Shown here piece after piece: positions 41,644 through 51,617 of a DNA stretch of 64,000 nucleotides. Below the pieces are notes generated by a model. The model searched no databases, was not told the DNA's origin, and saw only the letters and a program-made list of their open reading frames with translations. Positions within the stretch are counted from its first letter, which is position 1; each line of letters starts with the position of its first letter. Position numbers and translations under genes: made by a program. The stretch comes from Bacilli bacterium (GTDB taxonomy: Bacteria; Bacillota_I; Bacilli_A; RFN20; CAG-288): NCBI GenBank assembly GCA_022652945.1, contig JALCRV010000005.1, positions 1 through 64,000 on the forward strand, written 5' to 3'.

Positions 41644-42438
41644 TTACATTCCTTTAAAATAGATTGGAAGTTTTTTGGTCCTGATATCCCCTTCCTGCAT
41701 CAAAAGAGGATCTTTTTCACGCATCTCAGCGACTTTTTCTTTGATTTCTTCTTCGAGCCTTTTCGCCAGTTCCACCGTGGAGGTCTTTTCTAGTTCTTCA
41801 GGAGTGATGGGCCTGAAGAAATGGACTTGGACAGGAAAACGTTTCATGTCGAATTTTTTATCTAAGCAGCGGAAGGAGCCGAATAATGCCACGGGGACAA
41901 TCGGCTTTTTTTCCGAAAAGGCCGCCTTTAAAGCCCCCGGCTTAAAGCTAGCCATCTCATGATGAGGGTCCCTAGAACGGGTACCTTCGGGGAAAATGAC
42001 GAAAGATTGGGTCGGATTTTCACGCATGGATTTTTCAATTGCCATGATGGCTTTCACTTCGTCTTTGAAGTTTTTTCGGTCCATAAAAACCGAACCAAGG
42101 GCTTTGATAATCGTTCCAGCGTAAATAAAATGCTCCGATTCTTTTTTAGCGAGGAACCCGATCGGCCGATCGATAACGGAGATTAAAGTGATGGGGTCGA
42201 CATTCGACTGATGGTTACAAATAAACAAAACATTAGTATCTGAGGGGATATTCTCTAAACCTTCTACGATAAAACGGCAGCGCAGATCTCGCGCTACGCT
42301 TTTTACTAAAGGCTGAACCGCCGCGTATCTTTTCTCGGGAGAATAGCGCTCAGGATGTCGTGCCAAAGGACGGATACGCCACATATTTTGCATCAGCATG
42401 CTGACGCCTTGAGAGAAGACCCTTAGGTACTTTATCAT
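41644..42438 (-). CDS. plsC: 1-acyl-sn-glycerol-3-phosphate acyltransferase (PlsC family)
   Basis: A 264-residue acyltransferase with the catalytic motif NHQSNVD (HX4D), the substrate motif FPEGTRSRD and a later PIVPVALFG block. It adds the second acyl chain to lysophosphatidic acid at the membrane to make phosphatidic acid. GGAGG precedes the ATG. It lies 27 bases after the pullulanase gene and ends the long leftward gene run that begins at ftsK; acpS three genes upstream is a second lipid gene in this run. Confidence 0.92.
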   Translation of the reverse strand: MIKYLRVFSQGVSMLMQNMWRIRPLARHPERYSPEKRYAAVQPLVKSVARDLRCRFIVEGLENIPSDTNVLFICNHQSNVDPITLISVIDRPIGFLAKKESEHFIYAGTIIKALGSVFMDRKNFKDEVKAIMAIEKSMRENPTQSFVIFPEGTRSRDPHHEMASFKPGALKAAFSEKKPIVPVALFGSFRCLDKKFDMKRFPVQVHFFRPITPEELEKTSTVELAKRLEEEIKEKVAEMREKDPLLMQEGDIRTKKLPIYFKGM

Positions 42439-42465
42439 CCTTCTGCCTCCTTAGAAAAACGTTGA

Positions 42466-44598
42466 TCAGCTCCCGACAGCGACAATCATCGAAAGGCCGT
42501 TAACTAAGACCAGCTGCGAATAGCATTCTTGATGCAAGAGGCCCGCCTCATTAAAGACGATACGGAAGTATTTATCAAATTGATAACGCACGGTGACTTC
42601 GGAAGGATTGATGATGATAATGATTTCCGGCTCATCCTCAAAGGCAGCGTATTTTATAGCTAAAGCTCCCGAGGATAGATTCTCGAAAGTGATGCGATCC
42701 ATCAGTTCTTTTTTAGCGTTTAAGGAGAAGCTCGGATATTTTTTCTTCAGCGCAATTAAATCCGCTAAGTAGCGGGACATATTTTTTCTCTTCCCCGCTT
42801 CTTCCCAATCGAAGCCGTTAACCTTATCACCGGCATCGTAAGAGTTAGTCACACCCTGTTTGGACTGCCCGACTTCCTGCCCCGCATGGATAAAAGGAAT
42901 CCCGAAGGCCAGGACTAAGGCGGAATTGATCAAGTTAACTCTTCTGAGGATTTTTTCTTCATCTTCCTCCGGCCAGCAGCCTTTGACTTTATCGTAAAGG
43001 ACACCGTCGTCGTGGCATTCGACATAATTGATCGACTGCTTAGGTGAAGCGAAAAGCGGAGGGAAAGCCAAGGAAACGACCGAACCGAGGAAGACATGCT
43101 TAAAGCCATCGATATAATCGGTATCCCCGGTCAGATAACCTTTCGGAGATAAGTCTTTTCCGTAGATTCTGCCACGGCAGATATCTCTGAACCGATCATT
43201 AAAGAAGCCGTAATCTTTTAAGCTTGCGGCATTGTTCATGCTGCCTTTTTCCGAAGAAGGTAAAGCGGTCATCATATCCCAGCCTTCCCCGTAGCAAATC
43301 ATCGCAGGCTTTAAAGCCTTTAATTTAAAGAATGCCTGATTCAAGGTGGTCTTATCAATCAAGCCCATCAAATCGAAACGGAAGCCATCCATCCCGTAAT
43401 ACTGGGCGAAGTAAGTAAGGCAATCAATGATGAGTTTTCTCACCATGAAGCGGCGAGATTCAATATCGTTCCCGCAACCGCTGCCTTCCGATAAGAATCC
43501 TTCATCGGTGAAACGATAATAATAATTCGGGCAGAGTTTATTTAAAGACGAGGTGAGGAACTGGAAAGTGTGGTTAAAGACCACATCCATGTTGACTCTG
43601 ATTCCCTTCTTATGGAAAGCTGCCACCAGTCCTCTTAATTCTTCCATCCTCTTATAAGGATCGTTCGGGTCGGAGGAATAAGAGCCCTCCGGGGCAAACC
43701 AGAAAATCGGATCGTAGCCCCAGTTATAAGTGGAGAAAGGGTTATCGTCGGAGATTGTCTGGAAATCAAAAACCGGCATCAGTTGGACGTGGGAGACCCC
43801 TAAGGAAGCGATGTAATCGATTCCGATGGGATTCCCTTCTTCATCCTTTAAGCCTTCTCTAGCTAAAGCGTTATAGGTGCCTTTATCTTTTAAAGAAGTC
43901 AAGGATGTCATATCTCGGACATCCAGTTCATAAATCACCGATTTACAAGGATCATCTAAAGGAGGCAATTGATCTTCATGGAGATCGATTTTCTTTAATC
44001 TATCAAGATCGACCACGTAACCTATCCGGGAATTCAGACCTACCGATTTAGCGTAAGGATCGACCGCATTTACGACGATCCCGTTGATCGTAGCTTGATA
44101 AATGTAACCAACCCCGGAAAGATCACCTTGGATTTCTCCTTCGTAAACACCGGAAGGAAGACGCTGAAGACGGGTATAATTCACTTCCTCTCCCTTGATA
44201 GTCTTCACAACCATCTCGGAAGCTAAAGGAGAAAAGACACGGAAGATTGTTTTCTCTTTAGAGTAGATTGCCCCTAACTCACCATCGTAACGGTAAGTCT
44301 CTTCAAAATCCGGCAAGGTAGCTAAAAAGGTGATGTCCAAAGGCGAGAATTCGTTTTTCCCATCCGCCAGTTCATAAAGCGAGCCGGGGATAATCGGAAC
44401 ATCAAGGGTAAAAATATAAATAAAAGTAGATTTGGATTCGCTCTTGGAAATACATTTCAAAGAGGTGACAAGCTTACCATCTTTATAAAGGCGCATATCT
44501 TTCGCCAAAGGCGAATTATAAGGCTTGTTGACGGCCACCTCGATGGAATCCAACGATTTTAAAGTAGCGTAGAAATTATATGTATTGATTATCGACAT
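42466..44598 (-). CDS. pulA: Type I pullulanase (GH13)
   Basis: A 710-residue GH13 enzyme. An N-terminal beta-sandwich (CBM48-like, about 115-210) is followed by the catalytic barrel. The type I pullulanase signature YNWGYDP is present. The nucleophile is in GFRFDLMG, the acid/base in CYGEGWDM and the third acidic residue in YVECHDDG (the family usually has ESHDN). No signal peptide is present, so it acts in the cytoplasm on alpha-1,6 branches of glycogen or imported dextrins. GGAAGGGG fixes the start at ATG 44598. It probably works with the glycogen operon 8 kb downstream. Confidence 0.92.
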   Translation of the reverse strand: MSIINTYNFYATLKSLDSIEVAVNKPYNSPLAKDMRLYKDGKLVTSLKCISKSESKSTFIYIFTLDVPIIPGSLYELADGKNEFSPLDITFLATLPDFEETYRYDGELGAIYSKEKTIFRVFSPLASEMVVKTIKGEEVNYTRLQRLPSGVYEGEIQGDLSGVGYIYQATINGIVVNAVDPYAKSVGLNSRIGYVVDLDRLKKIDLHEDQLPPLDDPCKSVIYELDVRDMTSLTSLKDKGTYNALAREGLKDEEGNPIGIDYIASLGVSHVQLMPVFDFQTISDDNPFSTYNWGYDPIFWFAPEGSYSSDPNDPYKRMEELRGLVAAFHKKGIRVNMDVVFNHTFQFLTSSLNKLCPNYYYRFTDEGFLSEGSGCGNDIESRRFMVRKLIIDCLTYFAQYYGMDGFRFDLMGLIDKTTLNQAFFKLKALKPAMICYGEGWDMMTALPSSEKGSMNNAASLKDYGFFNDRFRDICRGRIYGKDLSPKGYLTGDTDYIDGFKHVFLGSVVSLAFPPLFASPKQSINYVECHDDGVLYDKVKGCWPEEDEEKILRRVNLINSALVLAFGIPFIHAGQEVGQSKQGVTNSYDAGDKVNGFDWEEAGKRKNMSRYLADLIALKKKYPSFSLNAKKELMDRITFENLSSGALAIKYAAFEDEPEIIIIINPSEVTVRYQFDKYFRIVFNEAGLLHQECYSQLVLVNGLSMIVAVGS

Positions 44599-44611
44599 GC
44601 TGCTCCCCTTC

Positions 44612-44944
44612 CTAGGAAACAAAGCCCGGGTTTAAGATAACGAAAGCCAATGCGTAATCATCGTGGGAAATGCTGATTTCCCCAACTTCTTCACCTTTGT
44701 AATAAAGGTGCGGCTTGCCCGAATGATCATTAAGGATCTCGATATCTTTCATTTTGGCCTGAAGTAAACCGCTGGCTTTGACAAATGCTTCCTTCCCCGC
44801 CCAACGTCCGCCGAGATAACTGACCTCGTCTTTCTTCCCGTGAGCTGACATTTCAGCTTGTTCACGCTCAGAAAGAATCCGCTTGGCGAAAGAAGAAGAA
44901 GTCTCCTCTATCCTTTTCAGACAGACGATATCCGTCCCAATCAT
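44612..44944 (-). CDS. acpS: Holo-[acyl-carrier-protein] synthase
   Basis: A 110-residue phosphopantetheinyl transferase. Metal ligands are Asp in IGTDIV (residue 4) and Glu in WAGKEAFVKASG; the C-terminal block SISHDDYALAFVIL completes the family pattern. It transfers 4'-phosphopantetheine from CoA to acyl carrier protein. AAGGAG lies ahead of the ATG. It is one base after the stop of the upstream M16-like gene and ahead of the pullulanase gene, clearly inside the ftsK-plsC run. Confidence 0.95.
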   Translation of the reverse strand: MIGTDIVCLKRIEETSSSFAKRILSEREQAEMSAHGKKDEVSYLGGRWAGKEAFVKASGLLQAKMKDIEILNDHSGKPHLYYKGEEVGEISISHDDYALAFVILNPGFVS

Positions 44945-44945
44945 T

Positions 44946-46112
44946 TTAATATTTTTCTCCTTCTATATAAATAGAATAGGCACATTTTCTTAAGTGGGAA
45001 AGGAATTTTTTCAAGGAGGAGTACTTCAAAGCGAAGAATAAATCCTCTTCTTTAACTAACGTGAGATTGTTTTCTAAAGCCAAGGTTTCCTGATAAATCA
45101 TCTTTTCTTTCGAGCTTAACAATAACTGCAACTGCCCTTTTTCTAATCTTTTAGCTAATAAGAAAGAAAGATAGGAAGCTTTAAAGCCTTCTCTCATCCT
45201 TTTATCAAATATGGCGGCTAAGGAGGAAGGGGAAGAAGTATAAAAAGTCTTCATAAAAAAGATCGCTTCTCCACTTTGCACAAGCTTAAAAGGTTCCTCG
45301 CCTTCTTTAAGGCCTTTTTTATAAGCCTCTTTTTGAAAAGAAGAAGCTTCCCCAAGGGAAAATAACTCCAACAATTTCAGCAGCGGGAATAGATCATCTC
45401 CGTACTCCTGATAAAGCTCTCCTCTAAGCCCCAGATTCACCCCGAGAGTCAAAGAAGAAGTCTTGTTCTCTTCAAAAACTTCTTTCCGGCCTTTAAAAGG
45501 CTCGCCCCAATTATCTTCCTTTTCCTTAATATCTTTAACTTCCTCGCCGGCTTTACGGTTTTTCAAATAATCTTCAAAAGAAAGTTTGCTATCTCCTTGG
45601 CCTAAGCCTACCCAGCGTACGTTATTCAAGGTAAGCCTTTGAGAGATATATCTTCTAAGTCCGGTCTGATCAGCTTTTTTTAACTCCTCAAGCCCGCTTA
45701 GACGATTCTTTTTTGTAGGAAAAAGCAAAGCGGAGGTCTTAAAAAGCCTTGGATCTTCCTTTTGTAAATCTTCTTCCGCTTGGCCTTTAGCTAAAAGGAA
45801 AGAAGCGGCGGTGATTTTGGGATTCTCCAGTTCTGTTTCTAACTTTTGAGCATGGGAGGTAAACTCTTTATCCAAGGGAAGCATAAAGACTAAAGAAGCG
45901 GATAAGATTTTCACTTCCAGCCACGGGAAAAGGTTTTCAAAGAAATATTTGGCGAGGTAAGGATAACAAGCAGAAAAAGCGTAGTCTGCGGAGGATAGAC
46001 TAATTCTAAAGGCTTCTTCCCCGTTGATCTCAGCCACCTGGATAAATAGATGTCCTTCTTCTCCACCAGAAATGATTTCTTCTTTAAAGGGAATATTATA
46101 ATTTTTAGTCAT
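44946..46112 (-). CDS. Probable degenerate M16-fold protein (third of three), function unknown
   Basis: A 388-residue soluble protein without a recognisable active site. The segment NVRWVGLGQGDSKLSFEDY followed by a strand and LLKLLELFSLGEASSFQKEAYKKG resembles the middle strand and C-terminal domain of M16 peptidases, as in its two upstream neighbours, but similarity is weak and my assignment is tentative. It overlaps the preceding M16-like gene by eight bases and has AAGGAG ahead of its ATG. The tight coupling suggests that it works in a complex with them. Confidence 0.55.
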   Translation of the reverse strand: MTKNYNIPFKEEIISGGEEGHLFIQVAEINGEEAFRISLSSADYAFSACYPYLAKYFFENLFPWLEVKILSASLVFMLPLDKEFTSHAQKLETELENPKITAASFLLAKGQAEEDLQKEDPRLFKTSALLFPTKKNRLSGLEELKKADQTGLRRYISQRLTLNNVRWVGLGQGDSKLSFEDYLKNRKAGEEVKDIKEKEDNWGEPFKGRKEVFEENKTSSLTLGVNLGLRGELYQEYGDDLFPLLKLLELFSLGEASSFQKEAYKKGLKEGEEPFKLVQSGEAIFFMKTFYTSSPSSLAAIFDKRMREGFKASYLSFLLAKRLEKGQLQLLLSSKEKMIYQETLALENNLTLVKEEDLFFALKYSSLKKFLSHLRKCAYSIYIEGEKY

Positions 46113-47340
46113 AAAGGTCTCCTTTAAGAAGCAGGCTTCCCATATAAGAAGGAGTATTTAAGGCTTTCTTAAATAAAGGATAATCGATTCCTTGAAGTCT
46201 CGTCTCCAGGACGTCTCTTTGTAACTTCAGACCGCTTAAGCGGGAGAAAAGCAAGAAAGAAAAGACCTCATCAAGAGAGGAAGAGCCATTAAGGAGCTCT
46301 TTTTCTAACTCGCCTTTAGCAAAGCTGAACTCTTTTTCCATCTCCGTCTCTTTTACTTCCTTGACGATTTTCAAGGCTTCTTCTTTTTGATGTCCTTTTA
46401 AAGAAATAAAAAGAACATCGAAGCCCAAAAATAAATCGCTCTCACAATTGATTAATCCCATCCCCGAAGCCAAAAGCCTCTGATTAAGTGGCCCTTTAAA
46501 ACTATATATGGTCCTTTTCAATAAAAGAGACAGCAGATAAGAAAGCTCCGAATCAGCTTTAAAGCTTTTATAGACCAGACCTAAATAATCGCCTTCAACC
46601 CCTTTACCAACCGTCTCCAGATCTTTGATTGCCCCGATCTCTAAGTTAGGAAATGAGAACGGGAAAATCCTTTCTGAAGGCTTAAATAGACTCCGGTAAT
46701 TTAAAACCGGGCGATAATATGTATTTCCGATATAAATGGAGATCTTCTCTTCTTCCATGATATTCTTTAAGGCCAGGTCAACATCGAGATAAGTAAGTGA
46801 AGCGATCTTCTCTTCCTCCCCGAAAAGGCTTTCTCCGTATCCGGTCTTTTCTAAGATATTTAAGCCGAGCAGTTTTTTCAGCTTGAAACAAGGATCTTCC
46901 GCTTCTTTCTTAAGAAGACGAAGCGCTTCTCTTTTCGCATTCTCAAAATCCTGTTCTTTCCGTGACCAGCCTTTTTTTAGAAGCTTCTTTAAATCGGAAG
47001 GAAAGGAAGTCTCGCTGGACTGAAAGCAAGGATTTCTTAAAGAGGAAGGATAGATTCCCTTAACTGTCCATAAGAAAGTATCTTTCTCTTGATTTAAGGA
47101 GAAAAAGATTTCCCTTCCGTCTTTTTTAGCTTTTAACTTAAAGGAGGAAGAAGGATCCATGGAAACGTAAGGATATTCTTTTAAAAGGATATTAAGAAGC
47201 GCTAAGGCTTCCTTTTTATTCTTTAAAGCCGGAAGCAAAAAGACGCTTCCCGCTTCATTAGCTCCAAAGCGAGGATCATCGTAGACGATAAAATTATCCT
47301 CGAGAGCCGATTTATCATCTTTTCTTAAAGAGGTAGGCAT
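46105..47340 (-). CDS. M16-family-like protein lacking the zinc motif (YmfF-like)
   Basis: A 411-residue protein with M16 layout. A C-terminal half has YLLSLLLKRTIYSFKGPLNQRLLASGMG-type spacing (quoted in part: GPLNQRLLASGMG), corresponding to the dimer half of M16 enzymes. There is no HxxEH zinc motif. In Bacillus two M16 paralogues, YmfF and YmfH, lie downstream of spoIIIE and are linked to EF-P modification; the position after ftsK here matches. It starts on the stop codon of the previous gene (TAATG) with GGAGAA as the ribosome binding site. Confidence 0.65.
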   Translation of the reverse strand: MPTSLRKDDKSALEDNFIVYDDPRFGANEAGSVFLLPALKNKKEALALLNILLKEYPYVSMDPSSSFKLKAKKDGREIFFSLNQEKDTFLWTVKGIYPSSLRNPCFQSSETSFPSDLKKLLKKGWSRKEQDFENAKREALRLLKKEAEDPCFKLKKLLGLNILEKTGYGESLFGEEEKIASLTYLDVDLALKNIMEEEKISIYIGNTYYRPVLNYRSLFKPSERIFPFSFPNLEIGAIKDLETVGKGVEGDYLGLVYKSFKADSELSYLLSLLLKRTIYSFKGPLNQRLLASGMGLINCESDLFLGFDVLFISLKGHQKEEALKIVKEVKETEMEKEFSFAKGELEKELLNGSSSLDEVFSFLLFSRLSGLKLQRDVLETRLQGIDYPLFKKALNTPSYMGSLLLKGDLYD

Positions 47341-48572
47341 TATTCTCCAATGATGAATAGACTCGGGAACAGAACGAATTCCGAAACAAACTTCAGGAAC
47401 TTTCGCTTCGAGACACGGACACCAGTCTCCACCAAAGCCGGAGCAGCGAACGAATTAGCGAGGGCTTCAGTCAAAGCGAAATAATACCCGTCGAGGTCTT
47501 CTTTAAATACCTTCTTACGCGAGTTCAGGTATTCTTTACGGGCTTTACGATAATCGAAGAAGGAAATCATCTTCGGATTCTTAAATAACTTCAGAATCTC
47601 ATCTTTCATTTCCGCAGGTTTAGCAGTCTCAAATTCCTGATAGAGATAAGCATCCTCTCCACCTTGCTTAATAATCCCGAATCCCGGCTTACCTAAAGCT
47701 AAGACGGGCTGAGCGTTCTTATTATTGGCAGAGAACAAAACGGGGATAAGCATCTCATAATAGCTGAAGACATTCTCTCCAAACTCATCGAAAAGCGTCT
47801 TGCGCGGAGGGAACTTAACAGCCAGCACCAGCTTGCCTTTCTCCCCTTTTTGCTCAAGAACAGGCAGATTCTGATAGTCTTCCTTAAAAGCCTTGACCTC
47901 GACTTCTTTATCGTTATCTCTTTTAGGGAAAACATGAGCCCGGGCGATCTTTTCGACCTCTTCCGGCTTCACATTCCCGACCACAAACAAAGTCAGATCC
48001 GGTTCATCGTAGAACTCGTTAAAGAACTTCTTCAAAGCGACCAGATGGACGCCTTTAAGATCATCTTCGTCCCCGTAAGGATTTTGCCCCATCGGCGAAG
48101 CGGAATAGAGAAGCGGACGGACTTTATCTTCCGCCTTAACGCTTTCTTTCTTGATTCTTTCTAAATACTTCCCTTTCAGTTTTTCCGTCTGATCGTTATC
48201 GCAATCTAAGCTATCGAAAATCGAAAGGAAATCATCTAAAGAGGAGAGCACTTCTTCTTCCTTGCACTTATATTCATATGAGGTATAAGACTCCTCGAGA
48301 CGATAAGAGATCTTTCCATTTCCTTTTTTTAAAAGCTCCGCACCTTTTTTACCCGGATAAGCTAAAAGAGCCTCCGCTAAAAGGCCGGGAGTGCCCGGAA
48401 GAATCTTCTGATTTCCGATTGTGAACTCTCTAGCGTACCCGCCAACCGAGCAATAAAGCCCGATGATTGCTTCTTTAGCAAAAGCCAAAGGGGCGCAAAC
48501 GACTTTCAGCCCGGATTCCAAGACGGCCTGGTAAAGAACTTTATCGACTTTGTCGTAGGTCACTTTTTGCAT
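47340..48572 (-). CDS. M16-family-like protein lacking the zinc motif (YmfH/YmfF-like)
   Basis: A 410-residue protein. The N-terminal SGLKVVCAPLAFAKEAIIGL and the middle LTLFVVGNVKPEEVEKIA are clear M16 peptidase fold landmarks. In place of the HFLEH zinc motif it reads GTPGLLAEALL, so the metal site is lost, and the protein is probably structural or regulatory. AAGGAG precedes the ATG, 24 bases after the ftsK stop. Its order next to ftsK matches the spoIIIE-ymf region of Bacillus. Confidence 0.72.
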   Translation of the reverse strand: MQKVTYDKVDKVLYQAVLESGLKVVCAPLAFAKEAIIGLYCSVGGYAREFTIGNQKILPGTPGLLAEALLAYPGKKGAELLKKGNGKISYRLEESYTSYEYKCKEEEVLSSLDDFLSIFDSLDCDNDQTEKLKGKYLERIKKESVKAEDKVRPLLYSASPMGQNPYGDEDDLKGVHLVALKKFFNEFYDEPDLTLFVVGNVKPEEVEKIARAHVFPKRDNDKEVEVKAFKEDYQNLPVLEQKGEKGKLVLAVKFPPRKTLFDEFGENVFSYYEMLIPVLFSANNKNAQPVLALGKPGFGIIKQGGEDAYLYQEFETAKPAEMKDEILKLFKNPKMISFFDYRKARKEYLNSRKKVFKEDLDGYYFALTEALANSFAAPALVETGVRVSKRKFLKFVSEFVLFPSLFIIGE

Positions 48573-48596
48573 ATTCTTTCTCTCCTTTTTTATCGA

Positions 48597-51395
48597 TTAT
48601 TCTCCGGTATTGATCCCGGTGCCATCGTCCGCTTCCTTCACGACTTCCCTCCGATTGCCGTTAACGGTCCTGATCACCCCTTCTTCCTCCAAAGCATCGA
48701 GGATAGAAGCGGCACGGCCGTAACCTAAAGAGAAACGACGTTGGATCGAAGAAGTGGAAGCGATGTTATTGGCGATGACAAACGCCTTGACTTCCGCATA
48801 CTTATCATCATCAAAACCTGAAGAGCGATGCTCATCATCACCTTCCATCCCTTCTCCTTCCCCACCCTGATTCTCATCAGGATTGAAATTAAGGAAGGCC
48901 TGATTATAAACCGGCGCAGCCTGAGCTTTAAGATAATGGACCACCGCGGAGATTTCATCGTTAGAAACGAACGCGGACTGCAAACGGACGGTAGCTTTTA
49001 AGGAAGGAATACGAGCTAAAAGGTCTCCTTTGCCGAGCAGAGCTTCCGCTCCGCCTTCATCGAGGATCGTTCTTGAGTCGATATTGGTCGGAAGATAAAG
49101 AGCGACACGGGCCGGAATATTGGCCTTGATTGTACCGGTGATGCACTTAACCGAAGGACGCTGGGTGGAAATAATTAGATAAATACCAGCCGCTCTGGCC
49201 TTTTGAGCCAAGCGCTGAGTTAAAGCATCCACATCCCTGGGAGCCTGGCCCATCATATCGGCGAATTCATCGATGACACAGACGATATTAGGCAGATTTT
49301 CCAAAGAGGTCTGAGTCTTCTTCAACTTGTTGTAATCGTGGATATTCGAGCATTCGTAGCGGGAAAGGATCGAGTAACGTCTCTCCATTTCGCTGACCAG
49401 CCTCTTCAACATCGCCACCGCATAAGAAATATTCGTGATGATTGGGCAGTAAAGATGAGGCATCTCCGAATAACGGGTGAACTCGACCTGCTTAGGATCA
49501 ACCAGAATCAGTTTCAATTCATCAGGATAATTTCTCATGATCAGAGTCATGATGATCGAATGGATAAAGACCGACTTACCTGAACCGGTGGTGCCAGCGA
49601 TCAAAAGGTGAGGCAACTCATCCAACGAGACGCAGACGACCTCGGAAGAAATCGATTCCCCGAGAGGTACCAGCAACTTATCATCGCCTTTTTTCAAAAC
49701 CGCACCGAAGCAATCAAAGAAAGAAACCATGGTCGGAGCCGCATTCCCGACTTCGACACCGGAAGTATCCTGACCTTTAACAACCGCTTCCAGACGGACC
49801 GACATATCGCCTTTCAAATCGATCTTCATTTCGGATTCGACATCCGGAGAGGAAATCTGGCTGACTCTTACACCCGGCTCACGCTTAATATTGAATCTGG
49901 TGACGGAAGGGCCGATGGTATAAGACTCCACCTCAGCTCCGATTCCCAGCTTTTGATAGACACCGTTAATCACCGGGATCTTTTCATCAGCAGCTCGTTT
50001 ATTCTGTTCAAACTTTCCGAAATCCTGCCTTTGGGTCAGCAAGGTAATAGAAGGCATCGGATAACGGAAGATCTTTTCTTCAGGTTGTTTGACCTGAGGC
50101 TTTTCCTCAGGTGCATCAAGGACGATCGATTTAGCCGGTTTCTCAATTGTCGGCTTCACCGGAGCGGAAGGAGCAGGGGCTTGTTCTACAGCTGGCTTCT
50201 CTTCAGGAGGTAAAACAGGTTTAGCAGGTGAGACGATAAAAGTCCTCTGCTGAATTTGACTAGCGGGTTCTTCTTCCTTAACCGGCTCTTTAGGAGCAAC
50301 AGACTGTGCAGGGGCTTCTTCCTTAAGAGGAGAAGGAGAAACAAAAGAGTTGCTCGTAAAAGGTGAGGCGGAAGAAAGGGCCTTATCTTCGGGCGCATCT
50401 TCATCCTGATAAGCGGATTTCTTAATTAACTCAGTATCATCTTCCCCTTTTAATTCCGCGGAGAAAGAAGCTGAGGCGAAAGGCGAGGCGGATTTAACAT
50501 AAGGAGCCGGAGCGGGCTTTTCAGCTGAATCAAGAGGCTTAGCAGGCTCTTCTTTCCTGGCAAAACCGAATAAGGTCGGAGTCTTTTCGGCAGGTTTGTT
50601 GACTTCCGCCGGCTTTACAGGTTGCTGGATATTGTTGTCTTTTTTCTCTTGAGTTCCCTGATACGCCACTTCCTTAAAGGGATTAGCCTTACCGGCATTC
50701 GGAGTCGGGGCGGGATTCATTGTTTTATCCGCGGCAGCTTTCTTTTTCTCTTCTTCTAAGGCCAAGGTCTTCTTAGCTTGTTTCTTGGCCGCAATTTCTG
50801 AAAGGTTCTCGTAGATAGTCATAAACGGGATCCTCAGAATCAAGATTGCGGCGGCTAAGAGGAATAGATAAGCGAAAATAATCGTTCCGATTTTTCCAAG
50901 TCCGGTCAGGAACAAGGAAGCGAAGAAATAGCCGATGAAGCCTCCTCCCGCCTTGCCAGCGATCGTGATGGAACTGACTTTAAAAGCGGTCGGAGCAATC
51001 TGAGCGATAAGCGTGCTGAACTTATCCGCAAAACTCGGTAAGGAAAGTCCTTCGACATCTAAAGAAGAAGCCAAGGCCCCGAAAATGAAAAGCAAGACGT
51101 AACCTAAACCGGTGAAGTTAATTCTCATCCGTGGCCAGCGACCTTTGATGATCATGAAAAGGCCAAGGATAACCATAAGCACCAGGGCGATATAAGCAAA
51201 AAGGCCAAGGACATAAATCAAAGAGTAAGCCAGAAAACCACCTAGCCATCCGTAAGCGGTAAAGCCAATAAGACCCAGACAGACAAAAATAAAGCCGATT
51301 ACCGTATCGGTAAACCGACTTGAGAGATACCAACTAGTTTTATTCGAGTCCTTTAAAGGCGCAGACCCGGAATCAATGTTTTTATTTTCTTCCAT
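48597..51395 (-). CDS. ftsK: DNA translocase FtsK/SpoIIIE
   Basis: A 932-residue protein. The N-terminal membrane domain has four to five helices (about 25-200), followed by a long Pro/Ala/Glu-rich linker (about 205-470) and the RecA-like motor with Walker A AGTTGSGKS near residue 600 and Walker B LILVDPKQ. The C-terminal gamma winged helix is about 850-910, with TSSIQRRFSLGYGRAASILD, which reads polar DNA guide sequences. It pumps DNA through the closing septum. No Shine-Dalgarno is visible ahead of the ATG. It heads the leftward run of M16-like, acpS, pullulanase and plsC genes. Confidence 0.96.
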   Translation of the reverse strand: MEENKNIDSGSAPLKDSNKTSWYLSSRFTDTVIGFIFVCLGLIGFTAYGWLGGFLAYSLIYVLGLFAYIALVLMVILGLFMIIKGRWPRMRINFTGLGYVLLFIFGALASSLDVEGLSLPSFADKFSTLIAQIAPTAFKVSSITIAGKAGGGFIGYFFASLFLTGLGKIGTIIFAYLFLLAAAILILRIPFMTIYENLSEIAAKKQAKKTLALEEEKKKAAADKTMNPAPTPNAGKANPFKEVAYQGTQEKKDNNIQQPVKPAEVNKPAEKTPTLFGFARKEEPAKPLDSAEKPAPAPYVKSASPFASASFSAELKGEDDTELIKKSAYQDEDAPEDKALSSASPFTSNSFVSPSPLKEEAPAQSVAPKEPVKEEEPASQIQQRTFIVSPAKPVLPPEEKPAVEQAPAPSAPVKPTIEKPAKSIVLDAPEEKPQVKQPEEKIFRYPMPSITLLTQRQDFGKFEQNKRAADEKIPVINGVYQKLGIGAEVESYTIGPSVTRFNIKREPGVRVSQISSPDVESEMKIDLKGDMSVRLEAVVKGQDTSGVEVGNAAPTMVSFFDCFGAVLKKGDDKLLVPLGESISSEVVCVSLDELPHLLIAGTTGSGKSVFIHSIIMTLIMRNYPDELKLILVDPKQVEFTRYSEMPHLYCPIITNISYAVAMLKRLVSEMERRYSILSRYECSNIHDYNKLKKTQTSLENLPNIVCVIDEFADMMGQAPRDVDALTQRLAQKARAAGIYLIISTQRPSVKCITGTIKANIPARVALYLPTNIDSRTILDEGGAEALLGKGDLLARIPSLKATVRLQSAFVSNDEISAVVHYLKAQAAPVYNQAFLNFNPDENQGGEGEGMEGDDEHRSSGFDDDKYAEVKAFVIANNIASTSSIQRRFSLGYGRAASILDALEEEGVIRTVNGNRREVVKEADDGTGINTGE

Positions 51396-51617
51396 GAAAT
51401 CTAATAAGGAGAGTTCTTCCTTATAGATAATTATACTAAATATATTTAATGAATTTATAGAGAAAATCAGATTCTTCCGGAAATTTTTAAACTTATAACC
51501 CTAATGGAAGCGGAAAACCAAATTATTTTTTATATAAAAGGCCAAAATTGTATAATTAACCTAGTCCTAAATGTCAAAGAAGCTGTAGCATAATAAAAGG
51601 AACTCATCGGAGGAAAT

